From Taeniopygia guttata (Eukaryota > Chordata > Aves > Passeriformes > Estrildidae), in assembly GCF_048771995.1 (NCBI RefSeq), contig NC_133034.1:4785001-4849000 (forward strand): a DNA stretch of 64,000 nt. Direction: 5' to 3'. This document shows, in pieces, positions 55,301-64,000 of this stretch. Position numbers and translations under genes: made by a program. Position 1 is the first letter of the stretch, and each line of letters opens with the position of its first letter. The notes beneath the pieces were generated by a model, which was not told the origin of the DNA, did not search any database, and saw nothing but the letters and a program-made list of their open reading frames with translations.

Positions 55301-58300
55301 CGGACACCACGGTCTCGGAGTGCAGCGAGATGTTCAGCTGGCGCGCGATGTTCCGGTAGACGTTGGGCCGAATGTACTCCAGCTCATCCCCTGCCAAAAA
55401 ACAGCCAGGGCTCAGCACACACAGCACCCAGCCCTGCTCCCACCACAGCTGGGGTCACTCTCAGGCAGAGTCTGAAGGCCAGCTCCACCTGAGCAGAGTG
55501 CTTAGGGTTGTTCAGATGCAGTTCCCTACCCTGGGACTCCTAAGGGGAGCAGAGGCAGGCAGTGGCCCTGTCCCAGTGGTGTGGCTGCAGCAATCCCTGA
55601 CAGAAATACTGTTCCCAGGCTGGCTGCCTGCCTTTCCTCCAACACAGGAGACAGGCCTCAGATAACCAAAGCCATGTCATTTTATTTCAGAAGTGAGAAG
55701 GAGGCATGTACATCCATGTAAGCTTTTGAGAGATACGCCCTTCCTCAGCACCCCATCAGGCTTGTACAAAAATGCCTCAAGTGCAAGAGAGCAACTCAGG
55801 AATGCTGAAGGTTGATGAAAGCCAAGGATCCACCCAGAGCTGCACAACATTAATTAAACAAAGAGGCTGACAGCTATTTTATGCTCACACAGGCACTTGA
55901 GAGTCAATCTGGAGTTCTTTCTCCCCTCCAAATGGTTAAAGAGATGTTCATTTGCATGGCTGACTGCTCAGCAGCAAGGTACCTGACACATACAGAGGTG
56001 TACTTTCACCTCCAGAGTGCTTTCTGCCCAGCTGGGAATGGCAGGAGGTGTTAGGCCAGCTTGAAGATCAAAACAAAAAACACCAAGGACAAGCAGAGAA
56101 CCTCCTCCTAAAGGACTGAGCTATGGAGCTTGGGAAACAACAGTAAAGCTTTTCCTGTTGTAGCAAAACAAATAGTTTTTGAGTAGTAGAATTAATAAAG
56201 CCCAGTTCCCAAGGGATTTCTCTCTCTGCAGAGGTTCATGGATATTTAATGAAGGTTGCACAGCTGCTGTAGGAGCATGACACAACGCAAACACCACATG
56301 GGACCAAGCTCCTTTGTGCACAGAGAACCCTTTCTGGCTTAGATTTAGGACACACTGTGCTCTTCTCCGGCACAAGGGTGCTCTGGGAAGAGGAAGAGGT
56401 ATCCCAACAGCTTTATATCCCACTGCAAGACCCAGGTGACTTGGCCCAGCCAGAGGGCAACTGATCTTCCTCAAAATTTCATTTATATGAGAGGTAAAAA
56501 GAAAATTGTTACTGCAATCAGGATCTTTTTATAGAGTATTAGTTACTGATCCTTAATTCATTTATCTGGCACTCAGCACAGGCAAAACCCAGCTCTACAG
56601 AATTTCAAAGCTGAGCTCTCTCAGCCCTTTCTAAGTAAGAGATTGTCCCTGTTTGACAGAAAGAGGAAACCTGCCAACACATGGTAAGCCTTGATAAGAG
56701 GAAATCTTACTTGGACTGCTCAACAGCTGTTTTCTCCTCACAGGCAGCACACAGGCTTCCTGGTAAATGTCAGGAAATGGGGATAGCCCTGGTTAGCTGA
56801 GAGGGGGGCACAGGAGCGTGGGATCAGCACTTGGTAACCTGCCACTGCTCCAACTTCCAACAAGCAGTTCCTGGAGGCCCCAGATGAGATCAGGGTTTGG
56901 TTGGAGGCACATGTGCCCTGTTTTGCAGCAAGGCACATGGCAGGCAGGAGCATCCGGGGAAGGAAAGCACAGGAAAGCATTCCCACACATGGAAGCCACC
57001 CTGCCCCACCAGCCCCAGGACCTCTACATTGCTGCTGGTCTCCAATGTCCTTGTTCTGATGCCCAACTTCGCAACATTTTGGGGGCTTCTCCTCTTTTCT
57101 CCAGTGATTATGGAGGAATTAGCAGGGCAGCAGTAGCAGTTTCCATGTGAAGCTCATTGCAGTGGTCAGAGGGCACCTCCCTAGGTCTTGGCCTGAGGAA
57201 ATACAGATAAACCAGGCCTGTGACAGATCCAGCAGGTTGGTCTGGGGTGCCTCATTTGGCTATACCATTAGGCTTTACCGTGTCTGACTCATTAATTGCA
57301 CTAATTAGCTGCTAAGCCTCACTGATCTGATGGAGTCTCCCTCCCTATGACCTCCAACAGCATTGCCTGTGCCCAGGAGTTCTGCTGGCCTACCAGGCAG
57401 TTCATCAGAGTCTCTGTGTGCAGTGGGCTAGGAAATACTCCAATTTCCCATCTCCACAGGCTTCTCAACACTATCATGAAGGAAAAAACTGGTCCTGCTT
57501 GTTGCACTGCTTAGGAAGTGGCTAAGGATTACCATTCCTGGCAGGTGGCTGGATGCCAGCTGGCCTCGTGGTCGTTAGAGCAGCAAAGGGGAAAAGAAAG
57601 ACAAGTGGAGTTTCCAAAGAAACAGGATGGAAACTATTCTTCATCTTAATGAAGAGGACTGCTCACCTTTCTGGTTGCATGGGTACCACATGGTGCTCTC
57701 CAAACCGATTTGCTCAGAGAAGGCACCAAGTTCCCGGGACTATCAGCCAAATCTTTCCATCTGGACAATCCAGGAGACGCCTTCAGATGCAGTGAGCCAC
57801 CTGCTTGCCCTTTATCATGTTCCTGGCCACCCACAGAAGATTGTGTTGAAAGCACATAAATCTCAACCCCCAGTGCAGGCAGAGAAGAAAGGGAGTACAA
57901 ATAGACAGTAAGATTGACAGAAAACCAAAAAAATTCCCTCAAAGACCAAACAACCACTGGAAACAAAAGCAGAATCAGCACAGAAGAGAAAAATTGAAAA
58001 AGAATGAGTTTTTTTTTTAAAAAAGTCCATTAAAACAAATACAGCTATGTCTTAAAAATAAACTTGGGATAATATCAAACTGATAGAAAGGGAAGAAAGT
58101 GGGAACATCAGCCCTGGTTCTGACTTTGCTAGGCCCAGCTAATGCTTACTTCACCAGACCTGTTTGAACTCTGATGTAATCAAATCAGATGCAAATGCTG
58201 GTGGTAGTTTCCAGCCAGATGTGAGCTAATATACCAGCCTGCAGGCAAAGAGGGAGGTTGGAAGCAGCTTCCAAGAATAAAGGTGCTGGGTTCCCAAATG

Positions 58301-59366
58301 ACAAACAGCTAGACTTGAGCACACAGGGTGCTACACAACCCAAAACAAAAGGCCAATCAACTGTTAACATTAAAAAAGGTGCTCCTGGTACAAGCTTTAA
58401 AGCATATCTTCACGTCCCAGCCTCCAGGCAGGACCTTCAAATTGCTCTCCCTGAAGCCCCCACAGTTACTGAGCTGTAATGGCACCAAACGGCAGTGTAT
58501 GCCAGACAACATCAACCAACTCCTTCTTGCTCCAGTAAAAAGCAAGAAAAATTCAGGTCTTACTAAGGTAGACAAAGGAAAATTAAACACACTGTCATTA
58601 AAAAGCAGCTTTTGTACAATCTCTAACAACACATTTCCTAAGCAACTACCCCCAAATTAAAGCTGGGTGAGCTACTGCTGAAGCCCAAGTCCAGTGGTAG
58701 CAGTCCCCTAGAAATGCCAGATGCATTGTGGCAATTAAGTCACTCACTCTGGAGAATACACTGCAAGTCCAGTTAAAACACCCAGCTGAGAAAGACTGCT
58801 CAAAGTACTGAGAACTGTTACATAGCTGAAGACCTGTGCACACAGAATCAGTTTGCTGCTGGGCTTTCTTAGACTGATTTGTGATTTTGAGCTGTTGCAA
58901 GTCCTCAGAAAAATGTAACTTTGCCAAGAAACCTGAGAAACCCTGTGCTGAGCAGTGTTCCAAGAGACTGAGGAAACTCAAGCAAAGGAGCTGTTTAGGA
59001 AAGATCACCAAAACCAAAACTAAAAGCCAAAAGCAGAGAAGGAAAACCTCTGTATCATCACATGAGAAGCCTCTTCCAGAAGCCTTATCCTGATCCAAAT
59101 CACTCCATCCAACTGCAGGTCCCCCCATGCCAGCAGGACTCACCAAGTCGTAGCAGTATGGTGGACACCTCGGCCAGCTTACCCCCAGGCACTGGGGCGT
59201 TGTACTCGGGTTTGCTCCAGCTGACACCCGCCTGAATCAGCCTTGAGTTTATGTAGTCTCTGCAGAGAGCCTTGGCTTGGGACACAAGCTCTTTGTCAGT
59301 GGGAGACCTGTCAAAAACCTCCATCACCTCTGCAGCAAAGACTGAGGAACGGCGTAGCACCTCCAT
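40379..59366 (-). CDS. BOK: BCL-2-related ovarian killer protein (complete)
   Basis: Four coding exons on the minus strand: 59366-59144, 55390-55262, 45865-45702 and 40504-40379 (TGA at 40381-40379). All introns are GT-AG and the frame is continuous, giving 213 residues, the usual BOK length. BOK is a pro-apoptotic multi-domain BCL-2 protein of ER and mitochondrial membranes. The BH3 segment LLRLGDELEYI (about 71-81) is split by the first coding intron after Leu74. BH1 includes SAGITWGKVVSLYAV (about 116-130), where TWGK takes the place of the NWGR motif of other family members, as known for BOK. BH2 includes WLKRRGGW (165-172). The C-terminal anchor SHWLVAAVCSFGHFLKAIF and VLLPER spans about 188-213. 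The start is supported by MEVLRRSSVFAAE, the known BOK N-terminus, with a good context (AGGATGG). The last exon encodes only 41 residues. Confidence 0.97.
40505..45701 (-). other. BOK intron 3
   Basis: GT-AG intron. It holds an A-tract near 42091-42106, an AT-rich unique-looking stretch at 43960-44260 and a CR1 fragment listed separately. No nested gene is seen. Confidence 0.7.
45133..45320 (-). mobile_element. CR1 LINE 3'-end fragment, minus strand
   Basis: The plus strand reads ATCACAGAATCAAAGAATGG, TTTGGGTTGGAAGAGACCTT, CATGAGCAGGGACACCTTCC, CTTGGCCTGAACACTTC and CTTCTCTGGGCAATCTTG, the reverse complement of an avian CR1 3' end. Located in BOK intron 3, same strand as the gene. Confidence 0.93.
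46421..46781 (-). mobile_element. CR1 LINE fragment, minus strand
   Basis: The plus strand shows AGTCATAGAATCCTGAGCTG, GGACACTCCAACAATCCCAT, GCTCTGGCAGCCCTGGGGCT, CTGACCACCCTCTGGGG and CATGACACAGCTTCATGCC, the reverse complement of a CR1 subfamily 3' region different from the one at 45133. Confidence 0.9.
47062..47121 (+). repeat. 30 bp direct duplication
   Basis: Two adjacent perfect copies of a 30 bp unit beginning AAATCCTTCATGCTC and ending ACTGCAGTCAG, at 47062 and 47092. The last bases of the second copy run into unique sequence. Confidence 0.9.
49339..49356. repeat. 18 bp perfect palindrome
   Basis: AGTGACACTAGTGTCACT equals its own reverse complement. It has no spacer. A further ACTAGTG follows directly. 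Confidence 0.9.
50106..51556 (-). mobile_element. CR1 LINE, 5'-truncated, minus strand, split by an LTR insertion
   Basis: The 3' end reads on the plus strand as AATGGTCTGGGTTGGAAGGG at 50110, and the first piece runs to 50169. The element resumes at 50780 with GGCAGGGACACCTTCCACTA and continues through CTTCCTTATATCTAATCTAA, CAGCACCCCCAAGTCCTTCT and GTCCAGGTCCCTCTGGATAT to about 51556. CR1 length excluding the insertion is about 840 bp. It is the longest CR1 copy here and covers the 3' UTR and part of the region before it. Its reading frame is decayed. Confidence 0.93.
50170..50779. mobile_element. Solo LTR-like insertion nested in a CR1 (fossil)
   Basis: A 610 bp segment interrupts an otherwise continuous CR1. 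It starts TGT and ends ACA, the usual LTR termini, and is flanked on both sides by GGCAG, a 5 bp target-site duplication (50165-50169 and 50780-50784). A 5 bp duplication fits ERVL-like or other class III endogenous retroviruses, but I cannot name the family from sequence alone. No internal coding region is present, so it looks like a solo LTR. It is younger than the CR1 it sits in. Confidence 0.75.
51894..52013 (+). repeat. 39 bp tandem triplication
   Basis: Three copies of a 39 bp unit containing TTTGAACCACTGGTAACATC and AGAGATGATGCTG, with TGAACC at 51901, 51940 and 51979. Copies differ by about one base, so the expansion is young. Confidence 0.95.
52150..52284 (+). mobile_element. CR1 LINE internal fragment, plus strand
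   Basis: Sense CR1 words: GGACGAGAGGAAATGGCCCC, AAATTGCACCAGGTGATGTT, AAAAATTTCTTCACTGAAAG and GAAACAGGCTGCTCAGGGCA. Both ends are lost. Confidence 0.9.
55391..59143 (-). other. BOK intron 1 (between the first two coding exons)
   Basis: GT-AG intron that splits the BH3 region. The sequence is unique-looking, with an A/T tract at about 58008-58025. No gene or recognisable repeat is seen. Confidence 0.7.
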
Positions 59367-59389
59367 CCTGGACTGCTGGACCCACAGCT
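59367..59389 (-). other. BOK: BOK 5' UTR part of the start-codon exon
   Basis: A splice acceptor (TCCCATTGCAG on the minus strand) ends at 59390, giving 23 untranslated bases before the ATG. This implies at least one upstream non-coding exon at higher coordinates. Confidence 0.6.
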
Positions 59390-60546
59390 CTGCAATGGGA
59401 ATCTGCAGGAGCTGTCTAGGAGTCCTCAAGGTCTGTCAGAGCTCCCAGCAGCTCTTCTCCACAGGCCAGTTCTCGTTTTAGCTGGCAAACAAAAGCAGCT
59501 GTAAGTCCTCTAGCATTGCAAAGATGTAAATCAGAAGCTCAGGAACACAGTTATGCTGAAGTCAGTAGTATCACATTTGCAAAACATTTGTCTTAGTCCA
59601 TCTTACAGACAGGGGGCAAAGTCTTGCATCTTTCAGCCACTGACTATCCCTGGCAGCATGGTCCACAGAAGGGCTGCAGTTTGGAACTCTAAAAGTGTTT
59701 TCTCTTTTCCCATTCAGATTTGGCAGCTCTGGAATTATCCATCAGAGAGACTAGACAGTCAGAGCATGGAAACACTTCATAGAATGTGCAGACAATCTCA
59801 TCTTGTTTCAATTAAATTGAAAAAAAATAATAAAAAAAAACAAAACCAAAAAAAAAAAACCCAGAACCCCAAATATCAGTTACAATAACCTCTACCAGAT
59901 GTCAACAGACATTCCAGCTCAGTAGGTCACAGATCTTTCTGAAGAAATTGCACTGTTGCAAGAACAAGGGTATGGGAGCATTGGAAAGGTCTCATTGGAG
60001 ACAGTTTTCTGAGACATATTCTCAGTTTAAGTTTTGGTTCTGCCACGCTTTTCCCCCAAAACAACATGCACACTACTACTTGAAAACATGTAGCAATAGC
60101 AGAAAAAGCAAAACAGAAAAGTAGATTTTTGAAAGGGTTTAAGCTGTGAATGCCTAAAGGGAAACGTCAAAATTTCTTCAGAGGCATCTGAATTCATCTG
60201 CTGATCTGAGTTTTTAATCCAGTGCTGCTTTTGAAGTCAGAGTCAGACCAGTCTTTATTCAGAGGTTAATAAGTGCATTTTTCAGTCTGCATTTCAGTTT
60301 CAGCCACCTACTTACAATGACAATTTTCAAACAAAATACAGCCAGTTATCTCAGTTTGCTCAAGGAAAAATATATTTACCTCTCATGTTGCACTTTTTCC
60401 CCCTCAGTGATTTCTTTTTGGGTTTGGTTTCACGTTTCTTTAGAAGATCTGCATCACTGGACACCTGGTTTAGGATTCATAGGTTACTGCCACACTTCTC
60501 TGGAGAGCACCAGCCTCTTCTGCTGTGCTTTCCATAGGGCTCATGG

Positions 60547-60800
60547 AAGCGCCTCCTTCCCGGTCTCTGTCAGCCGCACATCCCGGCTGGATCCACCGAG
60601 ATCCATGGGGTTTGTTCTCCTGATTTTAAGGGACCCAGCCGAGAGGAAAGCTTCTGGCTTTAGCCTTGTAAGGAAGATGAAATAAGCGGGAGGTGGGGTT
60701 GCTATACCCAGAGAGAGACGCTCTCTCCTCCCCTTTCGTCTCTCTTAAGGAGGCACTCTGCTGTTCTTCACTCGGCTTCGTTCAAGGACTCGGCTTCAGG
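60547..60800 (-). promoter_or_regulatory. Candidate BOK promoter or first-exon region
   Basis: About a dozen CpG dinucleotides in roughly 250 bp, in surroundings almost free of CpG. It lies 1.2-1.4 kb upstream of the BOK start-codon exon, whose 5' splice acceptor demands an upstream exon. No TATA box or donor could be assigned with confidence. Confidence 0.3.
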
Positions 60801-61017
60801 GTGAGGATGAGAGCATCATTTCACCCATGCAACAGTGATGAATGCACTGCTGAAACAGGAATAATTCCTGCTGGATTCCCAGAGCAGCTTCTGCAGAGTT
60901 GATGTTGGCCAGTCCTTTTCATACGGTAGCCAAGTGGGGGGATTGTACGCTGTCATATTCAGCTGAGGGTTAGTCCTACCCATTCAGTCACTTCCATCAT
61001 GTTGGACTATGTCCTTA

Positions 61018-61100
61018 CCCATGCAGGGGGTTGGAAATATATGATCTGTAAGGTCCCTTCCAACCCAAACCATTCTGTAATTCTATAGTGATTTTATGAT
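61018..61100 (+). mobile_element. CR1 LINE 3'-end fragment, plus strand
   Basis: Sense CR1 end: CCCATGCAGGGGGTTGGAA, ATATGATCTGTAAGGTCCCT, TCCAACCCAAACCATTCTGT and an ATTCTATAG/ATTTTATGATT tail of octamer type. Confidence 0.92.
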
Positions 61101-64000
61101 TAACACAGAGAGCCACAGCTCAGGGCTAAGGTAAGCAGTGCTTGCAACTCCCCCCGAGCTGTAAGTAGTCTGTTAAAAAAAATGAAGTGGCTTTGTTGAT
61201 AGGAAATAGTTTATCCAGAATGAAGTGTATTGCAGGAACTTGCCCACTTTATCTTAATGTACTATGAAAAACATGTCAGTGAGTTCCAATGTATTTATAA
61301 ATTAATTTCAACATCAACTTCTTGTTGCAACATTATCATATTGATGCCACAATGTTCAGCTTTCTTCCATGTGCATGTGTTATACCATTTCATCTCAATA
61401 AACCACATACAAATTCTGGCTTTCTGTGTTATGATTTGAAACAATAGACATTTTAATAGCAGAAATTTCCTGCAGCCAAGAAATTCTACCAGACCAAACA
61501 CAAATTCTCCTCAATAATACTTTGTATATTAGCAGCTGGATATTTGGTATGTTTGAAACACAATTTTCTGAAAGGAGGTAAGAAGTGAGACGTAAGTGTT
61601 GTCATCTTGTTGCCTTCAAGAAAAGCCAGAAGCAAGCACACCTCTCCAAGGTTTTGAGCACATAAATCCCTCTAGTAGTACAATGTGCACCAGTGCTGGT
61701 CTCCAAATTGAGGGATAATAAAAAGGAACAAATGAACTGCATGAAAAAAACCTTATTATGTGACGTATTGAACATTCTGGCCAGCATCCAGCACACAGCT
61801 CAAGCAGAGATTAACACAAAGCATGTTGGCTGCCGTTAACTGGATTGCTGGAGCCTGATTTGCTGTCTTAGAAAAGGGCTGAGGTACCTCACACACTTCA
61901 GCAACTTCAGATCTTCTTTCTGAGCTGGCTTTTTCAGGAAAGGAGCAGGGTTAAGGAGAGGTACATGCATGCAGTGATGCCAGCTGGGACCCCAGCTCAG
62001 CTCAGTATGATCAGGGCAATAGTGACTGTGCAGCTCCAGCACCAGATGTGTTTGCTCCAAGATTCTCTCAGAAAATTTTTATCCACTAGCTTTACTAAAA
62101 TTTAAATACAGACAAAGGCCTGTCCCACAGAAGCTGAAATCAAGACTCCAGAGATTTTGTGCTACTGCCTACACTTAACCCACCTATTCCCTACAGAGTG
62201 GGCCTGATAGTGTCTTAGAAAACTGTATTTTTGCCTTCGTCACCTTGATGGCTGAAAAAATAATTAAAAATTATGCCTTAGCTTCCTGCAGCAGCTGACA
62301 GCTTGACACTGGGGCCCTATCTAAACTGTTCCTATTCAGCAGGGCTATGAAATGAGGAGGAATGCTTAAATATCAGTGTTGCTTAACTAATGATAATTTT
62401 TCCCAGAAATCTGGCAAATATGCAAGTACCACAGTGCTTCCCAGCTCCCCGTGAGTGCCAATCTCATCCCACATGTGTTCCCTGCCCAACTGTCACAGCA
62501 TGCAGCACCCCCTCAACTTCCACCCTGCAGCAAAGACACAAAAACTAGAAGCATGAGGGGGTTGTGTATAAAAAAAACAAACTTTGTGTTACAAAACCCC
62601 CACCCAATAGTGCATGGCATTCTACCTATATTATTTACACATTTGTATTAAAAATATAGTTTCATGCTGAACGGTGCCTCTATAAGTAAAAACAGATGAA
62701 ACTACAGCATACAGGGCTCAGCTGACCAGAAAAGAAGAGGTTGTTACAATCCAAGGTGCTGTCGGTGTAATCAAAGCCCTTTTTTTCCATACAATGTGTA
62801 TGCTTAGGGATTTGATCTATAATGGGAAAACCCCTGTGGCAAAGCAATGACAGGCAACAGTGCAAAAGCAGTTTTTATCACCCCAAAACACTGTTTCCAG
62901 TGTAGCTGTTCCTGGCAGGACAGTGTTCCAGCTGGAACAGGCTCCACACCACAGCTCCTACCTCAGATGGGGTGACCAAAACAGCTTAGAGCACTTCTTT
63001 AGTAAAACCAGGAGACCATGAAGATATATTTTATAAGCATGTCAAGTGGGAACAAACCCTGGAGAAGTGGAGAAGCCACATCAGCAAGAACACAGAGATA
63101 GTTTAATTGTGAGCAGCTTCTGCTCAATATTAAGCAGTTCAATTGCTAGAGAAGGAAGTCTCTGGGAAGACCAGTTGTAGCCGAAGGAAAATGTCAGTGA
63201 ATTGTGAGCACACTGCAGAGGGTCTGCATGACATAGATGCCTGCAAGAGCAAGAGAACAGCCCCAAAGGCCAAGGAGATCATTCAACATGATGTTCCCAC
63301 AGCCCAGCTCTGACTGGAGCTGTTGTTGTCTCTCACCTTGCTGAGCCTACCCCAGCCACTTCACACAGCCTACAGTTCCAGCAGAAACTACACACACGAT
63401 ACCACGTTATAAACACCTGCAGACTAAGGACTTTGAGAAGCAGATGGTTGCCAAAGACACCCAGTTAAACTTCAGAGAGTCTGGGTACCAACCCAGCCTC
63501 TACCTGCTCTAAGTGTCCCTTCAGAGACAAGATGCTCTGGCAAAACTCTGGCACTCTAGCCAGACCAACTCCTTCTACCAAATCAAGCCTGAACCACCCT
63601 CTGCATTGTCTCTCCCACTTTTAATGTACAATCTTATGTGATTTTTGCAGCAATACTTCCAGTCTGTGTTTCTGAAGTTATCACTTACCTCTGCAAGCAC
63701 ACTTACAATGTCTGGATTTGTGCTGCAAAGCTGTACAGGAGGGTAGGAAGGTTGGACAAAACACTTCTTTTTACATTGAACTATTTTGCTACCTGCAATA
63801 GGAAAACAATAGATGGAAGCAGCAGCTTAATGGGACCCAAGTAAAACACAGAGGCTTTTTGAACCTTTTTCTTGTTTCTGAAGGCATTGATTCAAAGCCT
63901 TCTCAAAGTCCTGCAGTGAGTTGAATCACTTGTTTTATGGGATTACCTTGCAGTGAAAGAGTCTGTGTCACAGTCAACTTATTTTCCACAGCCTTTAGAC

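Larger units (their letters stand above)
59390..64000 (-). other. BOK upstream region (5' intron and/or intergenic)
   Basis: No exon with a protein match is seen. It contains A-rich simple sequence at 59817-59862, a CR1 end at 61018-61100 and the CpG-enriched block at 60547-60800. Beyond 61100 the DNA is AT-rich and unique-looking. Confidence 0.5.

Overview
The window is nuclear DNA from a bird. The evidence is a set of CR1 LINE fragments with the typical avian 3' end, compact GC-rich genes with short introns in the left third, and three vertebrate genes recognisable by translated exons. Human counterparts of these genes lie at 3q27 (DGKG, ETV5) and 2q37 (BOK). From memory, both human segments correspond to chicken chromosome 9, so a chromosome-9-like avian chromosome is the likely source. 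I cannot name the species.

Layout. (1) 1-6045, plus strand: the last four coding exons and 3' UTR of DGKG (diacylglycerol kinase gamma). One intron carries a 1.25 kb G-rich minisatellite. (2) 6046-7440: a short intergenic gap. (3) 7440-20925, plus strand: the whole ETV5 gene (PEA3-subfamily ETS transcription factor), with a CpG-island promoter, twelve coding exons (493 aa), and a 3' UTR ending at an AATAAA at 20902. (4) 20926-39390: about 18 kb of intergenic DNA with no convincing gene. It holds CR1 fragments, a CATC tetranucleotide array, and an octanucleotide satellite that replaces the end of a CR1. (5) 39390-59389, minus strand: BOK (BCL-2-related ovarian killer), four coding exons giving a complete 213 aa protein. 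Its introns contain CR1 fragments, one of them split by an LTR-like insertion. (6) 59390-64000: BOK upstream DNA, with one modestly CpG-enriched block at 60547-60800 that may hold the promoter or a non-coding first exon.

The three genes do not form a pathway or operon-like unit. DGKG lowers diacylglycerol signalling, ETV5 is a nuclear effector of FGF/RTK-MAPK signalling, and BOK is a pro-apoptotic BCL-2 family protein. I found no evidence of an undescribed biological system. The observations most worth checking are regulatory or structural: a near-perfect 41 bp dyad with two ATF/CREB-like sites in the ETV5 5' region, a GGAAG array beside it in the gene of an ETS factor, a GC-AG intron in ETV5, the DGKG minisatellite starting about 20 bp after a splice donor, a solo LTR-like insertion in a CR1, and the octamer satellite. 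All exon boundaries were read by eye from splice sites and reading-frame continuity. UTR ends and regulatory calls are inferences.
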